From assembly GCA_039583875.1 (NCBI GenBank), contig CM077159.1, positions 104,617,287 to 104,681,286 on the forward strand: 64,000 nt of DNA, written 5' to 3'. The translations under genes were made by a program, and so were the position numbers. Below the pieces are notes generated by a model. That model was given only the letters and a program-made list of their open reading frames with translations. It was not told the DNA's origin and did no database searches. Shown here in pieces: positions 9,432-19,595 of this stretch (position 1 is the stretch's first letter; every line of letters starts with the position of its first letter). The stretch comes from Platanthera guangdongensis (Eukaryota; Streptophyta; Magnoliopsida; Asparagales; Orchidaceae).

Positions 9432-11473
9432 TTAATGAACCTTAGAACCCAAAGTAAACTTGGGTCCTTGGTGATTGTTAGTTTGCAACATGACATAGCT
9501 ACCTACTGGCTTTCCACCAGGTAACTTGCTACTCAACTTGGCACTGGCATTGTGCCAACAATCCAAGGCAAAGTGGCCAACCTTGCCACAACACCAACAT
9601 TCAAACTTATTGTACCTTTGCTTAGGTACAGACTTTGCTGTCTTAACTGCAGCTGACTGATTGAATGTTGGGGCCTTGCCCTTGGGCTTGGACTGATCCT
9701 GAACAGTCCTAGCAGGTTTAACAAAACCCAGTCCAGCCTTGCCTTTGTGATGAGTAAAATCATCAATCAAAGGTAGAACTGATTTAGGCTTTGAAAACTT
9801 TGCAACCAGTTCTCTCTCTTTCTGAAGATTTGTCTCCAGTCTCTTAATTTGATCATTCTTAAATGTAATAGTACCCATCTGAATCACTATAATGTGTTTC
9901 AGCCTGGCTACTTCATTCAGTTTTTGATCATACTGCTTCCCAAGGTCTGTTGCAGCAGCTTTTAGATTAGCAATTTCCTTTGCCTGACTTTTGGCAAGGG
10001 ACTTGCTTTTCTTATAAGCCTGTAACAGCACCTTATATTCATCTATGAGCTGATGAATATCATCCTCAGACTCAGAACCACTTCCATCATTTGATGAAGA
10101 TGATTCTGATTCTGAACTAGAACAAGAATCTGAACTTAGAGTTGGACTTTGTACCTGACTAGGTCCTGGCTGTTCCAGGATTTTGGTACTCTCAGTCAAT
10201 GCCATCAGTCCTTGGCACTGGCAGTCTTCTTGTTCATAAATTGACTCCAAGATCTGCATAAATTCTTCTTCTTCTTCTTCAGCAAATAGCCCTATGTAGG
10301 CTTCATCATCAGTATCAGTGTTTGAAGAAGAAATATCTGAAAGAGTCTTCTCATTCTTGGCAACAAAAGACTTCTCTTTCTTCCCTTTGAAGTGAGTCTT
10401 TTTCCTGTCACTGGATTCTTTTCTTTTCTCAGGACAATCAGCAATGACATGACCCTGTCTATTGCAGCAGTAGCACACAATCTTTGATCCAGTTGCCTTG
10501 CTTGTCTTTGTCTTCTTCCTGTCCTTCTTAGAAGGCTTTTTCTCCTGATACAAGACTTCTTTTCCCTTGTAAGTAGATGGTCTGGACCTCCACTGTTTCT
10601 TTTTCAGGAATTTCTGAAAGTGTCTAGTGAAGGCAGCAAAGTCTTCATCACTTTCACTGCTTGTAGACTTTGTACTGACAGACCCTTCTGACTCAGATTC
10701 AACTACCTCTGGAGGTGGAGTTGATGACTTAGTTCTGCATTTTCTGGGAACATCTGTCTTGAAGGCAACAGTCCTTTCCTTGTGCTCAATCCTTGTTGAT
10801 TTCTCCTCCTCTTTCCTCACTGTCAGCTGCATCTCATATGACAACAACTTGCCAAATAGTGTAGGAGGAGGAATTTCTCCCAACTTTGCCATTTCTCTTA
10901 TGACACAGATCTTGGTGTCCCAATCTTTGGTTAGGGACCTTAGGAATTTGTCATTTAGTTCATAGTTGCTGAACTCTCTTCCTAAGACATGAGTTCATTA
11001 ACTATTCTATAGAACTTCTTGTAGCATTCAGTGATGCTATCTCCCTTGCCTTGCCTAAAGCTCTCATACTCTTGATTAAGCAAGGACTTCCTATCTTGCC
11101 TAACTTCTTCAGAACCTTCCATATAGACAATGAGGGTATCCCACATTTCTTTTGCTGTTTTACAATGAATTAAGTTCTGAAAAGTTGCATCATCAATGGC
11201 ACTCACTATTATGTTTTGTGCCCTCTTGTCCATAGTGACTAGGACAATTTCATCCTTGGTCATCTCAGAGAAATCCTTTGGAGTCCTCTGATTTGCATCC
11301 AATACTGAGATCTTCATTGGCACATAAGGCCCTTCCTTAACTGTGATGTAGATTCTTGGGTCTGAGGCCTCCATAAATAGCCTTACCCTTTCTTTCCAAA
11401 TCCCAAAAATTTCCTTTCTGCAAATAGGTAATTTCATGAAACCCAATTCTTTATGATTTTCAAAGGAACCCAT
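9432..11473 (-). pseudogene. gag of SIRE element 1, one frameshift
   Basis: Starts at the ATG 11471-11473 (MGSFENHKELGFMKLP), 108 nt inside the 5' LTR. The N-terminal part (WKERVRLFMEASD, and TECYKKFYRIVNELMS) is the copia-type UBN2 capsid region. Near 10981 one base of a TAT codon is missing relative to element 2, producing TAG; the original frame continues in the next register to 9432. The C-terminal half has two CCHC knuckles (CYCCNRQGHVIADC and CWCCGKVGHFALDC), an acidic/Ser-rich linker and a coiled coil. Intact, it would be about 680 residues, large for copia gag and typical of SIRE. It binds and packages the element RNA. Confidence 0.9.
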
Positions 11474-11565
11474 GGTTCTTGATTTTCTTGAAGCTGTTTT
11501 CTGACTTAGACTGTTTCTGCCAAACAGGATCTCCTTAGACTGTTAGTCCTTGTTTTGAGGAACCT

Positions 11566-11578
11566 GCCTCTAATACCA
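11566..11578 (-). other. Primer-binding site, SIRE element 1
   Basis: Two bases after the 5' LTR end, the minus strand reads TGGTATTAGAGGC, one or two mismatches from the initiator-Met tRNA complement TGGTATCAGAGC. It marks 11581-13664 as the 5' LTR. Confidence 0.85.
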
Positions 11579-12462
11579 CTTGAAAGATATGGTACCTAAA
11601 CACCTAGAGGGGGGGTGAATAGGTGACCTAATCCTTTTCTAACTTTGTTGGCAGCCAAACAGTTTTATCACAGATTTCTAAGTAGTCTATTACAGCAATC
11701 AGCAATAATCAAACATACACAGCACATTCACAGCACAGCACACAGTGATTTATAGTGGTTCCCCAATCTTTGGGTACATCCACTTTCCCCCTTCGCCTAT
11801 CTAGCAGTGTACTAGATTCGGCCAAACTTCTCCACTGTCTCAGAACCCAAATAGGTTCCTACACCTCAGGCCCAAAGCCTTACACCTCAGCTTTCTTCAA
11901 AGCCTACACTCAGCCACAAAGGCCTACACTCAGCCACCCAGGCCTACACTCAGCCAATCAAGGCCTACACTCAGAGTTCTTCAACTCCTACACTCAGGCT
12001 ATCATGCCCTACCCTCAGCCTTTATAAATTTAGGCTTACAATGCACTCAGATCCAAAGATCCTACAAGTTAAAATAGTATTATAACAAATAACTCAACAA
12101 CTCAGAAAATAAGAGAGGAGTTGTGAGTTTCTTGCTGAGTTCTTGGAAGAACTCAGATAGATCCAAACTGACTTAGCTTACTTCAAAGCTTCTTGAGTAG
12201 AACTGAATAAGTCTGAATCCTCTGCAGTTGTTCCTTGACCTCTACTTCTTAAGATCCAGATGCCTCTGAATCCTTCTTCTCAGCCTAGTTCCAAAGACTG
12301 AATTCTTGATTGGAGCTCTCTCTCTCCAACTTCTTAGATCTGCAGTTGGACTGCCAGATCTTCTTGTGTTGATACTCTGTGTACCACTTTTCTGATTACT
12401 TGAATAATCTGATCAATTACTTCAAATAGCTTCAACAACAGTTTCTGTAAACTGTGAGTGCC

Positions 12463-12470
12463 TATTTATA
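12463..12470 (-). promoter_or_regulatory. LTR TATA box, SIRE element 1
   Basis: The minus strand reads CTATAAATAGGC here, roughly 140-160 bp downstream of the last palindrome of the U3 array. The position fits the start of R. Elements 2 and 3 have TATATAAAGGC in the equivalent place (53833-53840 and about 49491-49500). Confidence 0.7.
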
Positions 12471-12619
12471 GGCATTCTTCATGGTAACCGGCTGGTCCGG
12501 TTCATAACAGACTTCTGACTTCCCTGACAGTTGCTGTACACCGGCTGGATCGGCAGCTGTCATGTCAACCAGTCACTTCTTGAAATTCTCTAACTGTCAG
12601 ATAGTGTCGAGACTTTCTG

Positions 12620-13520
12620 TTCTTAAGTGTCGACACTTATAGACCAAGTGTCGACACATGCTGTGTAAGTGTCGACACAAGTCTACAAGGTGTCGACACA
12701 ACTCCTTGTATGTCTCGACACAGATTCTTCTGTATGTGTCGACACTGAAATTGAGTGTCGACACAAGTACTTGTTCTTCATTCTTTAACTGTATTCTTCT
12801 AAGTGTCGACACATCTCTTTTGTGTCGACACAACTTCTTGTGTTGAATCTGTCAAGTGTCGACACTGCTTCTTGGTGTCGACACAAGTCTTCAATATAGA
12901 TTCTTCAGCTGAGTGTCGACACATTCCCTTAGTGTCGACACTTGTACTTAGAATATTTTTGTAGATATTTCTGTTCTTTGCTAAGTGTCGACACAGCTCC
13001 TTGTGTCGACACTTTCTTCCAGTGTTGAGTCTTTAACTGAGTGTCGACATATTGTGCTGGGTGTCGACACTTTCTTCAAGTGTTGACTCTTCTGGTGGTG
13101 TGTTGACACATACTTCAAGTGTTGACTCTTCTGGTGGTGTGTCGACACATTGTGTTGAGTGTCGACACTTACTTCAAGTGCTGACTCTTCTTCATAGTGT
13201 CGACACATTGTGTTGAGTGTCGACACTTGTACTTAGACTCTGCAGACTTTTGCTGAGTGTCGACACAACTCCAAGTGTCGACACTTTCTGATGTAGACAC
13301 AGCTCTTCTAGGTGTCGACACTTCTGCTAAGTGTCGACACTGCCTCTCTGCATTCTTCTTCACTGAGTGTCGACACAGCTCCTTGTGTCGACACTTTGTG
13401 TCTGGTGTCGACTCTTCATTCCAGGTGTCGACACAATGACTCCAAGTGTCGACACTGCTTGTCTGGGTGTCGACACAAGCTTTCTCAAGTGTCGACACTT
13501 TTCCTCTGGGTGTCGACACA
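12620..13520. repeat. GTGTCGACAC palindrome array, U3 of 5' LTR (element 1)
   Basis: I count about 30 perfect copies of GTGTCGACAC in about 900 bp, plus a few variants (TGTCTCGACA, GTGTTGACAC). Spacers are unrelated in sequence and irregular in length, so this is motif clustering and not a simple tandem repeat. It lies directly upstream of the element promoter. Confidence 0.95.
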
Positions 13521-13669
13521 TGGACTTAGAAAGTTTTAGCTTCAGTCCAGTGAATACCTAACCTGCACAAGTAACTCAAACATACATCAAATACATTATG
13601 ATGTATATCATTGAGATGAGTGAGGCTTCTTCAAATCAGATACATTTGACCAATGTACCCAACAGCGGT

Positions 13670-14125
13670 GATTCAGATGATCGGAGGTCTACTTCAGGTT
13701 ATGTGTTCACTTGCGGTTCAGCTTGCATCTCGTGGTGTAGCAAGAAGCAGGACTCGGTGTCGGTTTCAACCACGGAGGCGGAGTATAAGGCTTCGGCCTT
13801 GGCTGCTCGGGAAGCCGTTTGGTTGAGGAGGCTTATAGAGGATGTTCATGAAGAAGTGCAAGGGCCTACTTTACTCCGGGGTGATAATGAGAGTGCTCTC
13901 AAACTGGTTAACAATCCAGTGTGTCACGGTAGGACCAAGCATATAGAGATTGATCACCACTTCAGCAGGGAGAAGGTGCTGGAGGGATCTCTGCTGGTCG
14001 GGCATGTTCGGAGTGAAGATAATCTTGCTGACATCTTCACGAAGCCACTGTCGAAGGAGCCCTTTGAACGCTTGCGCAGCTTGTTGGGCTTGGTCACCAC
14101 TTCCCAATTTAAGGGGGAGTGTTGA
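13670..14125 (+). pseudogene. Copia pol relic, RNase H, 3' part (host element 0)
   Basis: Continues the frame broken at 507: [11 protein letters not shown], the [16 protein letters not shown]ase H core, and the [10 protein letters not shown] and LADIFTKPL motifs that end copia pol. The stop codon TGA at 14123-14125 lies just inside the 3' LTR, as is common where the polypurine tract overlaps the pol end. Apart from the SIRE insertion this half is undamaged. Confidence 0.92.
14111..14119 (+). other. Polypurine tract of host copia element 0
   Basis: AAGGGGGAG immediately precedes TGTTGAATTTTG, the LTR start. Confidence 0.8.
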
Positions 14126-15775
14126 ATTTTGTGAAGTGGAAGTGGTTGACATGAGAGGCCGGGCGGCCTGGGCGGACAGCTTTGGCGGACTAGGCGGACT
14201 GGGCGGACTGTGATGTGCGGCCTGGTGGAAGGTCTAGTGGAAGCCGGTTGTTCTTCTGAGCAGTTTGCACGAGTGAAGTCCGCGGACTATGCGACCTGAT
14301 TTCTGCGGATAGGGCGTTTGCTGATTGGCCTTGCCAAGGAGCGGCCTGAGCGGATAGAGGCTTGCGGACTGGTGCTTGCTCAGTGGCCATGGTGCAAGCT
14401 TGTGCTGATAGGCGGTTTGGCTCATGTTCGCGGGAAGCTTGCGGACTGGCGTGTCCGCGGTTTGGGCTGTTGCGGACTGGGCTTAGAGCTTGGCTGAGGC
14501 CTTGTCGAGCTCTGGTGGCACAGTAGGTGCTTTGCTGTGGAGGTCGTTGGCGGATTGGTTTTGGAGTCCGGGAGGTGGCTGCTGCTATGGGGCAGGAGTG
14601 CGAGGAGCTTGCGGACTACTGGCGGTCTGTGCTTCGGTGTTTGGCGGACGGGGGTTTGCTTCCGCCATGCTCGCATTGGCCTTTGATGGCTTTTAGACTT
14701 GGTCACACTCTGTGCCAAGTTCATGGTGTCCGCCGTATCCGCCAAGTCCGCTGTGACCGGGCGGACTTATTATCTGCCTTTGGTCGTGGACTTGTGGCGG
14801 ATTGAGGTGTGAGTCTTGTGGACTGCCTCGGGGTTGTGCGGACAGCCATTGAAGGGGGTTGCTGTCCTGCAGTGGTCGGATGCTTTGCGGGCTAATGCCT
14901 TGTCTGCAGAGCTTGGGCGGACTGGAGAGGGTTCGCCAATGTTTGCCTTGCTCCTGGCGGTTTTCCTTGGTATCCGGCTAAGTCCTTGCGGACTCGGCGG
15001 ACGGTGTTTTGCTATCGCGCGGGCTGGGGCGGTGTCTCTATCTCTAGGGCGGTGACCACACTCCTCACCTCGCCTATAAATAGGACCCCCCTGACACATC
15101 TACAGTAACTTGAGTGAACAGTAAGTTGGGTTGGGCAAGGAGCTGCGATCTGAGTTTGTCTGTCCGCGCGGATTGATTCAGTGCTGACGTTTGCTGTGTG
15201 CAGGTCGCGCGGGTAGCTTCAAGGAGCCAGGAGTTTGGCTGTGACTTCGGTCAAGTACTTGGAAGTGTGCGGTCTCTGCGGACTCAGCAGGAGGTCGCTC
15301 TGCGGCTTGTCAGTTCTGTTTCATCTTTGCCAGCTACAATAACCTGTCTGCCGGCTTCAGGCGGGTAGGGGGTGTTCCTCAGTTCAGCTTCAGCAGAAGA
15401 CGAATAACGGTGTGTCCGCGCGGCCTCGCGGCTTCGGCGGACTCCGTGGCTATTCGGCGGATTGCAGCTTAAGTTCGGGCGATCTCAGCGGACTCGGCAA
15501 CCTCGGCGGTCTCGGCGGACTCTGGTGCTGTCCGCCTGGCTTGTTTTTTGGTGCTTTCTGTTTACAGCTGTTATACTAGCGAAATCATGTCTCGCTATGT
15601 ATGCCTCGTGGTGTAAAGAAGTGAATGTATAAAAGACCTGCTTGTGCTTCCATTGTTTGTTGGGATTAACCTTTGTTCCTTGGTTTTCCGCTGGTTCAAC
15701 GTGAGAACTGGGTAGTTCCGAAGATATTAATTTGGCGTTTGAGCTATCTTGCTGACCACGTTGAGAAAATTTAAC
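14120..15775 (+). repeat. 3' LTR of host copia element 0, rich in GCGGAC motifs
   Basis: Starts TGTTGAATTTTG after a polypurine tract; its best end is AAAATTTAACA at 15775, which forms an imperfect inverted repeat with the start. A TATAAATAG box at about 15075-15083 separates U3 from R. The LTR is GC-rich and contains thirty or more GCGGA/TCCGC units on both strands, many as GCGGACT, both upstream of the TATA box and in the R/U5 part. The right boundary is inferred because the partner LTR is outside the window. Confidence 0.75.
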
Positions 15776-16839
15776 AGTGATCGCATGTCAATTTGTTGTT
15801 TCGACTCTTTATGATCACACTGTGTCCATTTTGATCGAATCTGTAAGCTCTCGTGACCATGGAATGTCCCGTGTCGCATAATGATGCGGTTGCCGCCAGG
15901 ATTCAGAGTGAAGGGTTTAGTTGGACCAAATTGATGCATGGAGAGAACTCAAGATGAAAGCTTCATTGTGGTACCCTTAATTAAGTGGAGTAATTTGATC
16001 TGTGATCGACATAAAATACGATTAAAAATAGTTCAAGTGGGAGAATGTAAGTTTTACTTATTGTGTGTGGACTAATTTAATCGAGTCGTCTTGATCAAGC
16101 ATATGCGTTAGTACGAGTTCATTTAGATCACCCACGAGTGTGCGTCAAAATTGGTTTGCTTGAATAGTCAAAACCCGTGATAAGTGAGCTAGACTATTTC
16201 GACCTTCATTACGCAATCTTGGTCTTCCCATGACACGTGTGGATTAATTGGGTTTAATTTGTGCGCACGATTCTTTTTTCGCATGCACAAATTATAAATT
16301 TTGTGAGAGATAATTTTGGATGCCTTAAGTATTTTCTCCCTACTCTCTAAATCCTTCTCCCATTAAAGAGAATAAAAAGCTGGTTATTGTGTGTGAAAAT
16401 TCATTTTTGAACGAATGGAAGTGGTGCTTGAGGTTACCGGGTCTCTTCCGTGAAAATCGTGAACTGTTGTTCGGAGAGACCATCAAATCAATCTTCTTCT
16501 TCCTCCTGTAGGCAGTTCGTCTTCATCTGTCTGCACACCCATCGAGAAGGAGAAAAACTGGGTGGTCACTGTTATACTCCCCCTGTTCTTTTTTTATTCG
16601 TGCACTGCTCCTCTCCCGACAAAGTGAAACTAAAGGAGGCTTTTATCCTCCAATCTTCCTTAAAATTGCTAACTGCTCCAATAATTTTCTCCGTTTTCCT
16701 TTTGGAATATTTCCACCGATAGAGAGCCGCTGAAGGGGATATCTCCACAGATTTTAAAAGCACAAGAGCAGTCAACATCTGAAATCAGGAAAGGCATTGG
16801 GTCTTGTGAAAAACAGAGATTGCAAATTATTATTTAACA
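15776..16839. other. Gene-free stretch; possible old LTR from about 16046
   Basis: No coding frame is supported. CAAGTGGGAGAATGTAAG near 16035-16050 looks like a copia polypurine tract followed by an LTR start (TGTAAG). That would make 16046 to about 16839 an LTR of an older plus-strand copia copy. I found no partner LTR, primer-binding site or pol, so this stays weak. Short open frames here show no family motifs. Confidence 0.3.
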
Positions 16840-17248
16840 TACGAGCATCTTCGCACGGGCTACACCCATGCTCGATGCCCTCAGACGTCTTTTGGCCGCA
16901 TCAGGCGGGATTCGCCCGTGCTTGATGCTTTCGGTGTTCTTCGGCCGCATAAAAGCGGGCGAAGCCCGCTTCCACGCAATCCACCATCTCGGCGCCGCAC
17001 CCACCACTCGCGGCCCCCGGAGCCCTATGGTTATTTGATTTTGCTTCAGTGGGCCGCGAGTGGCGGGTGCGGCGCCAAAATGGTGGATTGCGTGGAAGCG
17101 GGCGAAGTCTACTTCTATGCGACCGTAGACCGCCGAAAACATCAAGCACGGGCAAAGCGCGTGCGCAGGCGGGCGAAGCCCGCCTTATGCGGCCGAAGGC
17201 CGTCCGAGAGCATCGAGCACGGACGTAGCCCGTGCGAAGATGCTCGTA
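16840..17248. mobile_element. Fold-back (MITE-like) element, 409 bp
   Basis: The outer ends are perfect inverted repeats: TACGAGCATCTTCGCACGGG on the left and its complement at the right end. The two arms (about 16840-17025 and 17052-17248) pair over most of their length, leaving a loop of about 30 bases near 17026-17051. Each arm contains smaller GC-rich palindromes (GCGGGCGAAGCCCGC). TA dinucleotides at both edges could be a TSD. It has no coding capacity. The superfamily is not assigned; a Tc1/mariner- or Harbinger-derived MITE is possible. Confidence 0.8.
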
Positions 17249-17435
17249 TATACTATGATATATTATTAATATATAATATAATATAAATAAGATTATATAT
17301 AATATTATTAATAATATGATATATTATTAATAATATTATATATAATATAATATTATTTTTGTAATTTAATTTACTGTTAAATTATATATTTATATATAAA
17401 TTTGTAATTTTAAGTTATTTTTTGAATTTTGAATT

Positions 17436-17480
<45 letters not shown>
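17249..17480. repeat. AT-rich low-complexity block with (TA)n microsatellite
   Basis: Almost pure A/T made of ATATTATTAATA-type words, ending in an uninterrupted TA run near 17438-17478. Adjacent to the fold-back element; no other signal seen. Confidence 0.9.
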
Positions 17481-17482
<2 letters not shown>

Positions 17483-18426
17483 TGTCAATAGTTTCTTTAT
17501 ATAATAGTATAGTTATTTTGAAATCAATGTTCTTGTATGTTGTATTCTTCGTCAAGAGAGGCTGATTTTATCCGTAGAAATGCAAACACATTGTTAGGAA
17601 TGTTGGCTACTATTCGACATGAGGCGGAGTCCAAAAATGATACGCATATATAATTCATTTTCTGCATTTTATAGTGCACTTCATACTTTGTTTCATCATA
17701 TTTATTACAAAGTGATCACATAAATTTTACAAGTGATTAATTTTTGTTACACCGTTGTGTAGAAATTAATTAATTATGTTCATGTCGATCTTGCACGCAT
17801 AGATTACATAGGATTATTTGATTTTATTGATCTTGTTTTGTGAATGTCTGTGACATGTACACTTCATTTAAATTTCTATCAAATTCTTGTAATTTTGCTT
17901 ATTTTAATAATGTTTCATTTATTACACCCTAAGAGTATGATTTCGAGATCAGAGCCAATGAATTTTGACTATGAGTTTCTCAAACTTTTTAAACAGTCTC
18001 GACACCCCTTTGTCGAAATTTCCATTCTCTATAGTAGGAGCACACATTCACACATTTTGGGGGTTCATTTTAATACAAAGTTCCTTACTTTGAGAAGAAA
18101 CTTTCATATGCTCTTAGGGGTGTTGTCGAATGATGATTACAATGAGGTCAGTCGAATGTTTAAATACCGACGTTAACGCTTTGCACTTTTATTGCAACTC
18201 ATACTTTGTAGCAAGTAGCTCATCTTAAATATTTTTATTACAACTAATATATTTTTTCTTTGATTTATTTACTTCATCACATCAGCATTGAATCAAAACA
18301 CCTAAACAAACAAATCAAATTGAAATTATTGATACTTTTTACATTCTCACATCTCAAATTATTGAAAAATTAATACTGACTTGGCCGATCTGGTTCCTGT
18401 CGATCTCACTCGCTGGATATGAGATT
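17481..18426. other. Gene-free AT-rich stretch
   Basis: One 110-codon frame (17844-18176) has no recognisable motif and ordinary intergenic base composition. I see no LTR ends, RNA genes or convincing promoter. Confidence 0.5.
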
Positions 18427-19091
18427 GTACAACAGGTACTCCTCCAGTTATTTCAAAGGAGGTAGTATATGTTTCTGATGGGGAAGGAGATGCAGAGGAG
18501 CATCCTCCTATCCTAGCTGCTATAGTGTCTTTGCTGATTTCTAAAGCTAGATTATCTCTAATGTATGAGTCTCCTAGTGAAGATCTAACCTCTCTCACAA
18601 ATATTCCTTCTGAAGATGTTGCCACCTCCAGTGCTGATAATTCCATTTTGAAGACAATAAAGGTGATGTTGGCAAGACTACAAGCACAGTTTGAAGCAAC
18701 AATGAAGAAAGTTCTGGACAACGTCAAGGAAACTGAGCAAGATGTTAACAACGGCCTTGCAGAAGTTAAAATTCAAATTGAAAAGCTTGATACCAAGATT
18801 GATTCATTGTATGTCGAGGGTGGAAAAGCAATCACGCTTAACATGCAAGGACTCAAGTATGCTTCAGAAGTTCTTAATAATGTTGATACGAATGCAAAGA
18901 CAATGATTGATGCGCACAATAGATTGATGGATCACTTTGATAGCACAATTCTTGCTTATTCTAATGTTGTCGTTGATGAAGTCAGAAAGGTGGAGGAGGC
19001 TATGAAAGCTAAAGTTGTTGCAGTTGAAGCTGTTATGGTAGAAAATTTCAAACAGACAAATGACTACTGCTATATTGTGTATTGCAACTAA
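18427..19091 (+). pseudogene. Unidentified coiled-coil ORF fragment, possibly related to retroelement ORF3
   Basis: The frame is open from about 18427 to the stop at 19089-19091, but the first ATG lies well inside it, so it is a fragment. The protein is acidic at the start (SDGEGDAEEH) and then a Lys/Glu-rich amphipathic helix (LARLQAQFEATMKKV, VKIQIEKLDTKIDSL). Layout and several positions (a GG-A patch in VEGGKAITLN, then a helical segment) recall the coiled-coil region of the SIRE third ORF (KGGNAVVYLA). Identity is low, so homology is a guess. It could equally be a host gene remnant. No introns or promoter are evident. Confidence 0.4.
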
Positions 19092-19595
19092 AATCAGGAC
19101 AGCATCACGTAATATTTCATTTTGTCTAAAAGATGATTAAAATAGAACTGAGATGTTTCTAAATATATAAGTTGTAATAAGAAAGAAAGAAATCTAATTG
19201 TGATATATATTATTTTTTTTTGCTTCAAATTTTGATATAAGCATATATCATCAAAAAAAAATTATCTTCTAGTTTGACCCCACCCCAAGTCAAACTTCAT
19301 ATATCCGCCTCGATCGGCGGCCGACGATTTAATAAGCTTTGTTTGAAAGTGACAAAAGCATTGGAAGCTATTAAAAAAAAATCAAGGAAGCTAAAATTTT
19401 TTAAAGAAATTTTGATGAAATGCCAGATAACACAAAGTCTCCCAAACCGTGACACCGCCGCTGGTAATGAGTCGGCCAAGAAAAGTAGCAGCCGGCAACC
19501 TCCTCACGTTTCCCCCCGTCTCAGATCACAATAAATAAGAGAGCCCTTTCCGCCATTAACAATATCCACACCATTCTACACTCTGGGTTACAGCC
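19092..19595 (+). promoter_or_regulatory. Upstream region of the PGIP-like gene
   Basis: No gene. An ATAAATA box at 19531-19537 lies 59 nt before the ATG and is the best TATA candidate; the leader contains CA-rich sequence and the start context CAGCCATGG is good. No other sites are assigned. Confidence 0.4.

Larger units (their letters stand above)
508..13664 (-). mobile_element. SIRE-type Ty1/copia retrotransposon, element 1 (13.2 kb, nearly intact)
   Basis: Complete LTR retrotransposon on the minus strand: 5' LTR 11581-13664, primer-binding site, gag, pol, a palindrome array, a 950-aa third ORF, polypurine tract, 3' LTR 508-2596, and TSD GCGGT. The order protease-integrase-RT-RNase H makes it copia. 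The large gag with two CCHC knuckles and an extra ORF after pol point to the SIRE/Maximus lineage. The LTRs differ by only about 13 substitutions in roughly 2,084 aligned bases, counted by eye, plus a G-run length change, so the insertion is recent. Coding damage is limited to two single-base deletions (gag near 10981, RT near 7257); ORF3 is undamaged. It was probably mobilised in trans or inactivated after insertion. Confidence 0.93.
11581..13664 (-). repeat. 5' LTR of SIRE element 1
   Basis: 2,084-bp LTR, TG..CA bounded, followed on the plus strand by the TSD GCGGT at 13665-13669. It is nearly identical to 508-2596. U3 occupies the right side with the palindrome array, then the TATA box at 12463-12470. 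R/U5 runs left to 11581 and contains the conserved CACCC-run/CTAGGTG end seen in the related LTRs of this window. Confidence 0.95.

Noticed and set aside
9420..9520. An 83-nt intron spanning the SIRE gag stop (AG/GTAG to TTTTACAG)
   Set aside because: The length is not a multiple of three while both sides share one frame, so splicing would put pol out of frame.
12620..13520. Regularly spaced short repeats resembling a CRISPR array
   Set aside because: The repeat is only 10 bp and palindromic, spacing is irregular, the array lies in a plant LTR, and there are no cas genes.
14190..15099. Overlapping frames on both strands in the copia 0 LTR
   Set aside because: GC-rich GCGGAC repeats keep frames open; the region is an LTR with a TATA box.
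16046..16839. A full second copia LTR after copia 0
   Set aside because: Only a polypurine-like start is seen; there is no partner LTR, PBS or coding part, so it is left as a weak possibility.
17844..18176. 110-codon frame in AT-rich DNA
   Set aside because: No recognisable domain, promoter or homologous copy in the window.
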